Assembly: GCA_030295235.1 (NCBI GenBank)
Contig: AP026131.1
Span: forward strand, 1,426,001 to 1,490,000
Direction: 5' to 3'
Source: Fistulifera solaris
Lineage: Eukaryota > Bacillariophyta > Bacillariophyceae > Naviculales > Stauroneidaceae
Length of the DNA stretch: 64,000 nucleotides
Shown: in pieces, positions 21,058-33,252 of the stretch
How positions within the stretch are numbered: position 1 is the stretch's first letter
How the letters are laid out: each line of letters begins with the position of its first letter
Made by a program: the position numbers and the translations under genes
Notes under the pieces: model-generated
Seen by the model: only the letters and a program-made list of their open reading frames with translations
What the model was told of the DNA's origin: nothing
Databases searched by the model: none

Positions 21058-22628
21058 TTTAAATGGCCTAGTTCTGGAAAACACAAATCAGTATTGAGAT
21101 GCGCATTGAAGCGATAACATAAACAGGCTTTCTCTCACAACTCAATGTCTGCAAGAATGTTAATAATTGTCTTCATTGCGATTTTGTTTTTTTTTGTTCT
21201 AACTATCGACGGATCTCAAGAGAGCCAAAGTGAAAATAACTTCAATAAGAGTAGACGACGCAAAAAACTAACACAATCCTAAATATTTATTCCTACCTGG
21301 TAATTTCCTAAAGTCCGAATGAATTTTGACACTAGACTGATTTTTCCACTGTTTTTCCTCCTTTGTCACAAATATTCCGATTCCGATATGGCACTTTGCC
21401 GAGTAAGTGCTAGGGCTCGAGAGCCTTAGTGCTAGTGGGGGGCAAAGTCCCGAACCCAACCCCAATGAGGGGGGAAATCGTCTTGGCATTCCTTCTCTTG
21501 GATATTCCGAAGAAGCATACTAACCGACCGGACAAGAGAAGGACGACTCCGATGCGCGCTTTGATGAACCGACAAATCTCTAAGTATTGCCTTGTTGTTC
21601 TCTCGATGCTGAAATTTCTTGCTGTCCCATCATATCGTCAATGGCATTCAGACGACGCGAAAATCATGAGTCGTCCATCAGGCACAAAAAGGTAGATTGG
21701 TAACAACAATAGACGACGCGAAAAATATGCGCCAGGCACACCACACACAGGTAGCTCGGTCTCGTAAAGATTAAGTGCGTGTTTTGTCCGTGCCTGATGA
21801 TAAGCTTGTAAACCACCATTTATGAGCGGTCGACATGGCGGCTGTGTCGACTGGTCAAGCTAACGGGACATGCTCCCGACGAGGGCGCCGCTAAAGCGCG
21901 GACATAATGGACGCCACTCCTCTTAATGGATAAAAGATTTCGGTGAACGTGCCACATCGATTTCTATTATCTTCAGACCCCATCAAAGTTGCTTTTAAAC
22001 GTCCTATGCATCCGCTTTGCACGTTAAAGGGCTTTAATACAAATAATTGTTTCGCCCTTCGAGGCTGCGTTGGGAATTGATCCGAATGCATTGATTACGC
22101 AATTTTTTCTTCTCACGCTAAGTCTGCTTCGAGCTTCAATTAAACCACCTAGCTTATAAACTATTAAAAATTCATTCATCACCAGATCAACTCAAATCAC
22201 TTGCTCCAGCGTTGCTGGTACACTCATGAATAGAAATGAATTTTTTGGGTGATCCGATATTATGCCCGTGAATGATTTGACGTGCATATTTCTTTAAGGC
22301 CAACTAACCAGAAAAATGTTAAGACATACAAGAACGGATAGGGTAGCCAACAACTCACTTGTATCGGGTGCTAGCGACACGGAAAAGAGAAAAGCGTAAT
22401 GCTTCTCAATCATTTTCATATTGAGTAAGATATGGTGTTTGCTAACTTTCAATTTCATTAACGTATGTTTGCAAACGTTACATAACAGCGTTGTCGAGCC
22501 AAATGGTTTTCAAAAAAGTATAATCAATCATGACTGTCCCTTTTCTTAGTAATTTTTTATTCGAAATGATTTTTATAGTTATTATACTTAACCGACTATA
22601 AAGTTTACCGCATGGATCAGAACCATAA

Positions 22629-22874
22629 TGTTTTGATTAACCACGTGTTCGTTACAACCGAAATGTCATCAACCGAAGTTGTTAAAAGACACCTAAGGGG
22701 GCCATCTGAGTGGAGATGTTAAAGGAAAGGGGGATTCCAGATGAGTAATACATGTTTCGATTAACCGTGTTCGTTAGAACCAAAATGTCATCAACCGAAG
22801 TTGTTAGAAGACACTAAAGGGGGCCATCTGAGGGGAGATGTTAAGGGGAAAGGGGGATTCCAGATGAGTAATAC
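22629..22874. repeat. Two-copy tandem repeat of about 124 bp
   Basis: Copies at 22629-22751 and 22753-22874 share long words such as aatgtcatcaaccgaagttg and gggggattccagatgagtaa with scattered differences. No coding potential seen. Confidence 0.9.
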
Positions 22875-23856
22875 CCAGTTGCAGTTCTAATAGGGCCCAC
22901 GCTGTTAGAGCGTCTCAATAGAGTATCCGAATCCAAACCAAATTGGTCTCCAATTAGGGCCGCCAATAAACGGATAAAATCCTGTACATGACGCGTCCAA
23001 CATGGTTTGTCTGATTTTCTTAAGAGCTCATTAACGCATCTGCTTAACCAGAACATATGCCAATAAAAGGGCTCAAACTTTTTCAAGGATGGATAGGCTA
23101 GGCTACGGTAAAATTAATGAGTCAAACGCTACTGGTTGCTTTCATTGAAAAAAAACTTGTGCGAATAAAAGATAGCTACGACCGGAAGCTTAACCGTTAA
23201 CCGATCTTTTTCCGTCGGCGTTAACTAAACTCTCGACGTCAAATCAGAAAACATGGATAAAAAATTCCTAAAAATGTGTAAAGAAGAAGATTTTGCTTGG
23301 CTTTCATCTCATATTTTTCCTTGTCGATTGTCCTTATCATGACTTCACTAAGAACACCAGAGATTGCGTGACGGCGTATCTTCAGATTCGGACAGAAAAA
23401 ATATGTGTGTTTGTCGTTGTCCTAAAAACTAACAAACAATTGGGCTACTGGAGTTGCCATGATACGCATTTGTGCTTTATCTTGAGTATATCACAATGAT
23501 GTGGACATTAGACGACGGCATGTATAGCGTTGGCATTTCAAATTGGGGATCGCTTTTGATCGTGGTTCTCCTACCATTGGATGTAAAATATCAAATTGTT
23601 CAAAACTAATCATTTCTCAATTAAAGCTAATGACCCCAATTCCCGTCGAACGAAAAAAAACAGAACCTGAGGAATGAAATCATAAGTTCAAATCTCAAAA
23701 CTATCCTTATTATGCATTCCCCAATGTCAAAGAATTCTCGTTTTTGTGGTAATGTAAGGCAGGACTCGCTCGAGTGAAGGGCAGGACCAGAGTACGTTTC
23801 CCAGTGAGGGGGATGACCAGTTGGAATACCACGTAATGTGTGGCACTCTTTCTCTC

Positions 23857-24021
23857 GTATTTCGAAGGAGCGTACCAACCGAGCGGCTCGAAGAAAAACC
23901 ACTTAATTTTTATCCTTGAAGGTACCTCTTGTATTTCGAAGGAGCGAACTCACCGAACGGCTCGAAGAAGGACCACTCACGCGCGCTTTAATGAACGATT
24001 TTTATCCTTGAAGGTACCTCT
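23857..24021. repeat. Two-copy direct repeat, related to 21499-21570
   Basis: Both copies run from gtatttcgaaggagcg to tccttgaaggtacctct (23857-23929 and 23931-24021). A diverged relative (ggatattccgaagaagc ... gcgcgctttgatgaac) is at 21499-21570. Origin unknown; could be remains of a transposable element. Confidence 0.75.
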
Positions 24022-24922
24022 CTAATGGATTTTTTAGCGCCACAAACAAAATCCTAAATATTATTGCTCCTTTTTCGATGAAGTTGCACTGCTAGCGCCT
24101 TGATAATTCATTCAGAATCATTAGATGCAATCTGTCAATGTGGAATAGACTGAGGGAGTAAAACATCGTATCTGTGTTTTAGCATGACAAGGTATAATAA
24201 GTCATGCGGAATGGCAGCCATTGGCTGATTGGCTTTAACTTCTACAAGCGTACCTGAAGCGACTGTCGGATCTTGTGTCTTGTTCCTGGATTCTGGATCT
24301 CTTGTTCTCCCCCTGTCCTCCGTCCTCTCCTTTACTTCTCAAGGCAACCAAAATCTAGATAGGATGTAAAAGTGAAATCAATTGTTTCCCATTTCCTTGC
24401 AGAGTGCAGAGCGACAGTTACTGGAACCGATTCACGAGTGTCAGTGAGGAGCAAGTTGTGGACTTAAGGCTCGAGGAAAATATGCATAATTATCCAAGTT
24501 CCAGTGAAACAAACAAAGAAGACCGAAAGACGGACGACTTGAGCCTTTACCACTCTAGAGATGTCTTTGTCCTAATTTCTTATTTCTAACTCCTAATGAT
24601 AATGATAGAGGATACTGTATAGAGAATAGAGAGAATGAATCAAGGTTCCAGGGAGCAGTACTATGGGTTCTATGGTACAATGCGAATGCTGCACGACTGC
24701 GCGAAGCGCGAAATACGAAAGACTTCTTGATCCTGGATCTTTTGGTTCTTTCGCTTGAAACTTGACAGCGTCATCTCTTGCATGCTGCCATGTGCCAGTG
24801 TATCATTCTTGACAAACTTTAACGAAAGTGCAGCGGACGAGTTCGCCGCTGACCTCGGATCTTGGATCGTGCTTGCTTAAAAAAAATCTTTTTTTGTGCT
24901 CTTTCTTTGACTCTTCCGCGCA

Positions 24923-26079
24923 ATGAAAATGGTTATTCACCGTCGTCCAGTTTTTCCGTCTCTGGCGCGTGTCTTTGTCGGCACTTTATTGTTGCTTTCG
25001 TTCGTTAACGACGTGAAAGCTCAGCAATCCTGCAGCGCCCCGCAAAGTGTGCAAGTCCCAACGTCGATCGACGTGGTGGTCGAAGGGTCCAACGATTCCG
25101 GTTTTCTCGATGACCCGTGCAACGCTCCTACGTTGCCAGCCGGTCAATGGCTGAGCTACACTCCTGTCGAGTCGCGCATTGTCCATTTGATCTTGACTTC
25201 CACCGACAGTTTCGGGGTGTCCATTCCCCCCAAAATTGCGGTCTATCAAGGCGAATGTGAGGCACTTAGCTGTATCGGTAAAACCGATATTTCCGAATAC
25301 GAGTTGCTTGTTGAAATGACCGGTGGCGAAGAATACTTGATCTTTATCTTTTCACGATATGGTCAGCCGTTCCCTCATGCGCTCTCCATAGAGGAATACG
25401 AGCCACCGACCGCTGAACGACAATTGGGACGGTGCCATTGAATTCATGCAAGATGATCTGCCTTTTCAGGCCGAACATTCTTTGGTGGGTGCACTCTCTG
25501 ATTTCGATCTCGATGATTGCAGCTTGGATGGGACTTATGCAGTGTGGTATAAGTACACCACAGCATTGCCAGAAGAAATCGTCTATTTCTCCGCGACAAC
25601 CAGAGATTACACGCTCAGCTTGCAGAGGTATAACGTCATTGGGGTTCAGTCGCTTGTGAATGACTTATTTACTTGTGTTGCTGCTGCCAACGATTTGGAA
25701 AAATCGGTTTCATGGGTTGCGGAAGCGAATGTTCCTTATTATATTCTTGTCGGCGACGTCGTTCCGTACAGCGACAGTATCTTTACGGTCACCGTGGAGT
25801 CCGGCGGCGTACCAGAGACCAGTATTCCTGAACCGGTTTCATCTCCGCCTGTTTCGGCGCCAGATACTATCGATGAAGGATCGGATTCAGCGACGTCTCC
25901 TGCCCCGATTTCATCCCCCCGTTGCTGATGATTCTTCGCCAGTTGCGGCGCCTACTACAACGACAGGAGGAAATTCTACTGCAGCTCCTTCCGTATCCGG
26001 AGCTATTGACTTGCTGGAATCCGCTTTCAAAACTCAAATGATGGCGTTTCTTTTCTTGTTGTGGTTCCTCGTCGCGTAA
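24923..26079 (+). CDS. Secreted protein with Pro/Ser linker and GPI-anchor-like tail, two frameshifts
   Basis: ATG 24923 starts a basic stretch and a signal peptide (LARVFVGTLLLLSFVNDVKA). Two similar beta-rich domains follow, each of about 130 residues (motifs LPAGQWLSYTP, and GTYAVWYKYTTALPEE; both read like bacterial pre-peptidase C-terminal type beta-sandwiches, a tentative call). Then comes a Pro/Ser/Ala linker and a hydrophobic end (MMAFLFLLWFLVA) typical of a GPI-anchor signal. The frame shifts at about 25418 (after EYEPP, resuming NDNWDGAIEF) and in the C run 25915-25920. Restored length is about 385 aa. Probable location: cell surface. Function not known. Confidence 0.7.
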
Positions 26080-26483
26080 TAAATGAGGCGCAAAGAAAGT
26101 ATGTTAAGTTTACCAGGTAGGGTCAAGAATGAAGACGCTCTTTACCAGTAAACCTTACGTAGCGATAAAAGTTGATAATCAGAGAGTTTACCTTCTTCAA
26201 AGGCTTGTAATGTTACGAAATGGGAGGTCAACATGCTTCAATAATAATGCAAACGATCGCTATCGTCGTTGAAAATCTCATCGCCATTGAATGACGTCGG
26301 TTTCGTGACCCAACTCGGTAAGACTCAGACCTCTTTTCAGAAAAAAAAATGACACACGCGATGAGATGCGACGATGACGATCATATAAATAATAATCATA
26401 ATAGCAAGTTACAAGGTATTGATTGTTATTATCTTTCATCCTCCTTGATTCATCTCATTTTCTGACAAGAAACTCTCGAAAAC
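26080..26483. other. Intergenic between two plus-strand genes
   Basis: About 400 bp, A/T-rich near 26385-26410. The presumed promoter of the dehydrogenase gene. No other feature recognised. Confidence 0.4.
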
Positions 26484-27500
26484 ATGTCAGCGGCAGCAAC
26501 TTCGTGCGAAGCCGACACAACGACGTCGTTCCTTTCGTCGTCTCTCTTTACGGCACTCGCTTTCCTGTTTGCCTTTCCGACACTCTTCTGGTTCGTTGCG
26601 TATTTGATTCCACAAATCTACATGGCCTTTCGACCCGTTCCTAATTTGAAAAAGAAATACGCCGCCGAATGGGCTTTAGTAACGGGTGGAGGCAGTGGAA
26701 TTGGGAAAGCATTGTGTTTTGCACTCGCACAACAAGGATTAAATGTGGTTGTCGTTTCCTTGGACGATGATTTTCTCAAAACGACGATGCAAGAATTAAA
26801 GCGACAATTTCCGAAACAAGAATTCCGTTCAGTAGGAGTCAATTTCGCACCCGGCGTGAAATACATGGATGCTGTTATTAAAGCCACGAAAGATATTCAC
26901 ATCCCCATCGTCTTTTTGCAATGCTGGGTTCATGGTGACGGGTTTTCTCGATCAAGCTCCTATTGAAAAGCTACTTGCCAATATTGAATGCAACGCTACT
27001 TCCGCCGTCAATGTTTCGCATCATTTCGTGAAAATACTGGTACAAAACAAACAAAAAGGTTGCATTGTCTTTACCAGTAGTGTCGCTGGATTCATTCCGA
27101 CACCGTTCGCGGCCATGTACGCCAGTACCAAAGCCTTTGTCTCCCAATTTGCCGCTTGTTTGCACATTGAAGTCAAACCGCTCGGTATTGATGTGTGTGC
27201 GATCCATCCATCGCCCGTGGCTTCCAACTTTTATCACAAACTTGATCACAAGGTGGATATGATTGAAGCGGCGGCGAAATCGGCCGTCACGCCAGAAAGT
27301 GTCACCAATGACATGTTGCGGAGTATTGGGCCTTGTGCTTTGCGGGATATGGGTGGATTGGCGTGGGGAACACGCATGGGGACATTCTTTTGCCCTACAA
27401 CTTCTTTGCGGAAGTGTTTGCATTCTTTGCACCCTTTTGCCGGATTGGAAGACGCACAATCAGCATCGTTGAATGGAGGACGAAGAGGATGAAACAATGA
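26484..27500 (+). CDS. Membrane-anchored short-chain dehydrogenase/reductase (HSD17B12/KAR-like), two frameshifts
   Basis: ATG 26484. A hydrophobic N-terminal segment (SLFTALAFLFAFPTLFWFVA) precedes a classical SDR fold: cofactor loop TGGGSGIG, CNAG, catalytic Ser in FTSSVAGF, and YASTK. The arrangement matches 17-beta-hydroxysteroid/very-long-chain 3-ketoacyl-CoA reductases of the ER. Two one-base indels: an extra T in 26913-26917 (removing it yields VFCNAGF) and a lost G at 27378-27381 (restoring it gives a hydrophobic, then basic C-terminus to TGA 27498-27500). Restored length is about 338 aa, normal for the family. Substrate could be a 3-ketoacyl-CoA or a steroid; sequence alone does not decide. 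Confidence 0.85.
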
Positions 27501-27676
27501 GGTTGTTGGAGAATGGCTTATCAGATTATGAATCAGCTACCGCTTATGTGGTATAAACACGTGGCTCAATAAATATTAACTGATTATTTGGAAAAACTGT
27601 TCACGATGTCAAATATGTATCAATATAGATTCAAAACAATTGTGCGAACACATGAACAAAAACGTCATCGTGTCGC

Positions 27677-30600
27677 CTAGTAACTGCCCTGTGGCTGGAA
27701 CGTCGTTGCGGTGGACTCTTCACCCAGCATTGTAGAAAGCGCTTGGCTCACCAAAGGATCTGCCGCGTACATGCGAATCCGTTCACTGGTTGCCGGCATT
27801 CGCATTTCAAAATACTGTTGGTCGTTCAAATTGGATTTGCGCGCGGCAATCAAAGCATCCTTAATGGCGTAAAAGACCTGTGGAAGAAAGAAAATATGAA
27901 AAGTTTTAGCAAACGACGTGTCAAATCAACAAGCGATCAACCATCTTGAACTCACAGATGTTCCCAAAACAAATGGTGGTTCACCGACAGCTTTGCTGCT
28001 GTGAACTGCGAACGGATTATCAACATTCTCGAGAAGCGAAACATTGAAAATTTCTGGAACATCATTGAAGGCAGGTATCTTGTAGGTTCCGGGTCCGGCT
28101 GTAAAGACAGTGCCCCGAGGACCACACCACCTATGATCGTCGTCCGAGTAAATGACTTCTTCCATCGTACTCCAGCCCATTCCCTGAATAAATGCACCTT
28201 CAATCTGACCGATATCGATGGCTGGGTTGATACTAGATCCGACGTCCACCAGGACATCAGCGCGAAGCGTCTTATGGTTACCAGTTAGTAGGTCGAGTTC
28301 TACTTCCGCACAGGCAACGCCCTGCGTGAAGCTGTTAACAAACAGAAAACAATGTTAGATGACGAACTGTCAAGGAGAACAAGTATTCATGACTTGCTTC
28401 TACTTACTAGTTGAAGGGATGCCCTTTCCACGAGTTCTCGGGTGCATCGTCAGGAAAGTCCTCGGGCTTGTTTTTGGTCCAATCAAACCCACACCTACTA
28501 GTGTCAAGCGCGAAGAAACCATGAGCGGAAAGATCTATCCTTTCCATGTGAGCAGCCAAAGCAATTTCTTTGAGCGTTGCGTCAGGGCCAAGCTTATGCT
28601 GAATAGGTTTAATGCGAGCAATTATCTGGCGACAAGCGTCCAAGGTTGCCATTCCGTACATATCCGTCGACATGGACGCCGCGGTAGGAATAGCATTGGG
28701 AACTTTGTCACTGCTGCTATCATTCACATAAACATTCTCCAGCGGGATTCCAAAAGCTTGTGCCGCGACTTGACAGACCTTCGTGTGAAGACCTTGTCCC
28801 ATTTCCGTTCCTCCGTGACTCACTAAGACAGTACCGTCTGTATACAAGTGAACTAGCGCCCCTCCCTGGTTCATGAACTTCGCAGTAAACGCGATTCCGA
28901 ATTTCGTTGGCAGAACGGCAAGTCCTCGCTTGACCCATTTGTGCTTGGCATTGAAAGCGTCGATTTCCTTGCGACGTTCAACGACATTTTGATCCCTGTA
29001 TATACGATCCCACATGGATGGCACATTCCACTTTCCTGAAAATTGTTCTCCAATTATCATGCCGAAATGCATGTGATGACCAATTTGATAAAAGTTATCT
29101 TTGCGAATCTTGTCACCGGGCACCTTGCATGCTGTCGCAAGGTGGTCGATCACATGTTCAGCAACAACCTGTTGAAAAGCAATTCAAGTTTAGTTACGAA
29201 AGTGTAACGCTGCCATCTACGCCGAAACAGATCTTCTTACCATGCCTTGGGGACCCTAAACAATGAATAGCATTTGCAACATAGTGAGAAATGACATTGT
29301 GCAAGACGACCACAGCCGAAGGTCAACGTATTTACTACTTACTCCAAAGCCTCGAAACGCTGTGTGGGGAGGCTGAACGGTCTTGCAAGGTACACCCTCA
29401 ATCCTAAAGCGCGTTGTATGTGTGAGTGACGAAAAACAAGAATCAGCCATTGTATAGACAAAGTGTGATCGTACCTGAAATGGGGATAATAATAGCATCC
29501 GTCTACATGAAAAAGAGCTCGATCCATCACTGGACTGGATAAGTCCAAGCCTGACCCAGCATTGTTGAATAGTTTGGCATCGAAAGCAACAAGCTTTGCA
29601 CCATTTTCCGTAATTTCGGCACTGGCTGAGTAATAGGTAATAAAACAGTGACGAGTACCTGTCGTCTCTGTCGACAAAAAGTTTACAGCTAAGTGAGCGG
29701 TGTGAATAGCGCCATCTTTTTCAGTTTTGCACTTACTCATGTCAACGTCACGTCCTAGTGTCAAGCGTACAGGTCGATTGGATATCTTCGCAGCGACAGC
29801 CGCAGCGCAAGAAGCAAAGACGCTCCTCGTTTCCTTTCCTCCAAAGCCGCCACCCATTCGCTTCATACGTACTACGACTTTATTCGCTGGCGTGCCAGTT
29901 GCTGATGCAGCAAACATCTGTGTTTTATTGGTGGCTTGGGTGGAGCAATAAATCGTCAAGTCATTTTCGGAGGGGATGCACAAACTACAGTTAGTTTCCA
30001 AATAAAAATGCTCTTGGGCACCCGATTTGAAAACTCCCGAAACTTTAACAATGTCTCCGACCTTTGGTTCGCCCTTGGAAATCCTCTGTGGTGGCCAAAC
30101 TGTTAAGAACGCTTACGTCACCACGTTCAAGTCCGTGACGTCCAATTTCGTAGAAACTTCCCGCTTCAATCGCATCTTCAATAGAAACAATTATCTTTTT
30201 GGAACTAGCAGCACCGTACTCAATCTTACAACTACGGGCGCCCAATTCAGCACTTTCCAGAGTTTCCGCGACGACGATAGCGAGAACCTGCCCGACCATT
30301 CGAATCTCTTCACCCGGTGGAAGGAATACGGTTTCGTCCTTGACGACTGGGCCATACTCGTTCTTTCCGCCAAGTTTGATCAAGTCGTCGTAGCCATAGA
30401 CCGCTACAACGCCCGGTATCGAAAGTGCAGGAGCCGCATCCAAAGATTCAAATGTCACCCCGCATTGCTTCGCTTGGACCAGATACGCTTGTAAGGAACC
30501 GGGAGGGAGTGGGATATCATCAACGTACACGGCTTCTCCCGTGCAATGAAGAGGACCCGACATGTGTGTAGCTGCTTTTCCCACTTCGGCCGCCACTTTT

Positions 30601-32760
30601 GTCGATTCGCTATCCAGGTCCACCGAGGGCAAGCTTTTGTCTTCAAGACCACTGGCCACTTTCGGAGCAGGATACGTTTGAACTCCGTAAAACTGGGGCT
30701 TTGGTTTGCTCAAAAACGTCTTGGCACCACTCATTTCTTGATCATCTACAGCCGGGGCAGTTGGCAAGTCACCAACCAATGACAACAACGAAGGATCTTC
30801 CTTAATCTTTTGAATGTCTACCTGCAATTCCTCGACGCACTGCAAGTAAAATTTGTAAAGGAAAGACGCCGCAAGTGACATGCGAAACGCTGCTTGACCA
30901 CCGGGAACACTCGGTGGGAGCTTGAGCTCGTTCAGTAACGTCTCCCGTGCCACATCGAATGTCGCGGCACAGAATTCGGCACCAATTAAGACAGCAGCCG
31001 TTTGACTGGCCATGACGGTCGTCGGAGCCATACCTCCAAACGCCAATGCCGCGTCAGCAATTTTGTACGTTCCATCTTGCACCTGTAACTTGATGCGCAT
31101 CGATGCGGTGACAATACTAATATCATCTTCTCGACGACGCGCCTGCTTGAATGGCTTGTAATACTCCAAAACAGGAGCCACCAAAGGAATCTCGACACGC
31201 TCCACAATTTCATTGGATTTCAAATCGACGGTACGGTATTTGAGAAAGAACTCCGATACCCGAATCGTTCGACGCTGGATGCTTTCGTCACTGAGCGATG
31301 TCAATACGAGTGTGGCGCCACTCGCCGCCAACATCGGATTCATGTCGGAAATGGGACTCGCCGTGACCAAGTTTCCTCCCAAACAGGCAACATTGCGAAT
31401 TTGCGTGGAAGCAAACCACCGGAGCATGTCATGAATGGGCAGAGTCGTGCGCAACAAACGATCTTGTTGCGACCATTCGTGACATTTCTGTTGAATTGTA
31501 CTCAACGGACAACACGATCCAATCATCAAACAATTGTCAACGACTTCCATGCCGTAGATTTCTGTAATTCGATCCGAAGGACTCACCAAACGCGGATACA
31601 CGGCTTGCTTGAATTTCGTTTCAATGCCCACTTCGGTATTTCCCACCACAATTTTGCATCCACCTGCAAATTCTTTCAACAATGAAAGTAATTCCACGAA
31701 TGTCGTCGGCTTGAACCAGGTTCCGCCGGCTTGATATTCCGTCGTATCCACAACCATGAGAGATTGTGTCAATGCTTCCGATTCCTCTAGTAACTCTGCC
31801 GGAAACATTTGATTGGCTTGTTGACTCCAATCTTCCTTGTGTTTCATAAAGGTCTCTTGATACATTTGTTGTTTGTCTTTTGATGAGGAAGAACAGCACT
31901 GGTCGTTGACATTGCATTCCTGTTGACACGTGTCTCGTTCGGGACAGTCCCGACACGGCGTCCCACACGGTCCTTTCACAGCATCATCACACAACGACCG
32001 CGCTGCATCCCAAATGGGACGATATCCGGTACAGCGACACAAATTTCCATCCAAATGTTCTTCCAAATAGTCCGTGGAAGGATGATTCGTCAACAATGTA
32101 TAAATGCTCACAATGATCCCGGGTGTACAGAATCCACACTGCGATCCATGCAAATCGACCATGGCTTGTTGGACGGGATGCAATTGGGTGTGCACGGAAC
32201 CAATCCCTTCAATGGTGGTAATATGATATCCATCTGCGGCCAAAATGGGCATCAAACACGCATTGGCGGCCATGTGTCTATTAGAGTAGAAATAGATAAG
32301 GAGAGAGTGAAGAGAAGAAGGAGAATGCAAATGTGAGCCTATATCTTTCACTGCATTTCTTCTTTAAACGCACACACACAATCTTTTGTACGTACTGTAA
32401 CGTCCCGTTACTACTATTCTTCTTGGACAACATGACGGTACAAGCGCCACAGCCTCCTTCCGCACATCCCAATTTGGAACCTTTCAATTGCAACACGTCT
32501 CTCAAGAAGGAAAGCAGTGTTTGATTCGGACGCGCTTTTACAGCCTGTGCGAGAGGAACTTTCCGTCCATTGACAAACAGAAGAGGCGTCGTGCGGTATC
32601 CTACGAGTATAGAATAAATAAGTGAGTATAAAATTCTTTGTATACGCTGGCAACTCTTCTAGATTCTTTTCGTTCGTTCCTTCGTACCTTTCTTTTGATA
32701 CAAGGGAATGCGTGACACATCTTCATTTTCGTAATACAACGTGGTTTGATTGGGTGGCAT
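27677..32760 (-). CDS. XDH: Xanthine dehydrogenase/oxidase, multi-exon
   Basis: Start ATG 32758-32760, exon 1 to 32688; stop 27677-27679. Exon 2 begins at 32600. At least eight exons are needed. Domains in order: first [2Fe-2S] ([15 protein letters not shown]), second [2Fe-2S] ([19 protein letters not shown]), FAD domain ([16 protein letters not shown]), and the molybdenum-cofactor domain with [34 protein letters not shown] and [11 protein letters not shown] Cys-rich insert ([21 protein letters not shown]) follows the second Fe-S domain and is unusual. The enzyme oxidises hypoxanthine and xanthine to uric acid in purine breakdown. One intron is about 35 bp (near 30070-30105). One exon is only 15 nt (29241-29255). 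No frameshift was needed. It is divergent from the HMG-CoA synthase fusion. Confidence 0.92.
29241..29255 (-). other. XDH: 15-nt microexon of xanthine dehydrogenase
   Basis: Exon ggtccccaaggcatg (read on the minus strand) encodes Gly-Pro-Gln-Gly-Met. The upstream exon ends at 29343 with FRGFG and a GTAAGT donor; the microexon is bounded by TTTAG and GTAAGA; the next exon starts at 29168 with VVAEH after a CAG acceptor. Together they give the conserved molybdenum-site motif FRGFGGPQG. All joins are in phase 0. Confidence 0.9.
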
Positions 32761-33252
32761 TCTTGCTGTTTGTTGCTTGTGATAGAACTTTCTTTCTTAA
32801 ATTGTTTCTGCTTTGGAGTAAATGAAATGCAATCTTTATTGCAATAGGAATGAATCTTTTATACCTTTTCCTTCGTTATAACTTCTTCATCGTCGTCGTT
32901 TTCCGGATCTTCCGAACGATCCTGCGGAACATCCCAAAAGGGAAACGGCGTTGTGGGGAGCTTTGTCGCGGTGACGTTTTCGAGAGTGGAAAACGAGTAA
33001 TTGTACGACATAGACCGGGAAACGATCTTCGGCTCTCGACTTGCCGGCGCGTTTCACCGTTGATTACCGTTAGTACAATTTAATTTAACACTCGGAAACA
33101 ACCTTTCTCCGTTGGTAGGTCAACAACGACCCAGAAGTCGTGCGGAAGGAGGAGCCAAAGACACACACGCGACGACACGAGTGTTGTCAAAACAAAAGAA
33201 GATCGGCTTCATTCTTTCATTCCTATCACTTCTTCTTTCCTTTCTTTTCAAC
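32761..33252. promoter_or_regulatory. Divergent promoter interval between XDH and the HMG-CoA synthase fusion
   Basis: About 490 bp separating two divergent start codons. No known motif identified. A C/T-rich tract lies just before ATG 33253 (33210-33250). Confidence 0.45.

Larger units (their letters stand above)
21058..24922. other. Gene-poor 3.9-kb interval with diverged repeats
   Basis: No ORF here shows family features. Repeats are listed separately (21499-21570 with 23857-24021; 22629-22874). The word aatcctaaata occurs near 21275 and again near 24050, which supports two copies of one older element. The last 100 bp precede a secreted-protein gene and presumably hold its promoter. Confidence 0.5.

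Noticed and set aside
23640-23710. tRNA-like B-box word (gttcaaatct)
   Set aside because: No cloverleaf could be drawn around it.
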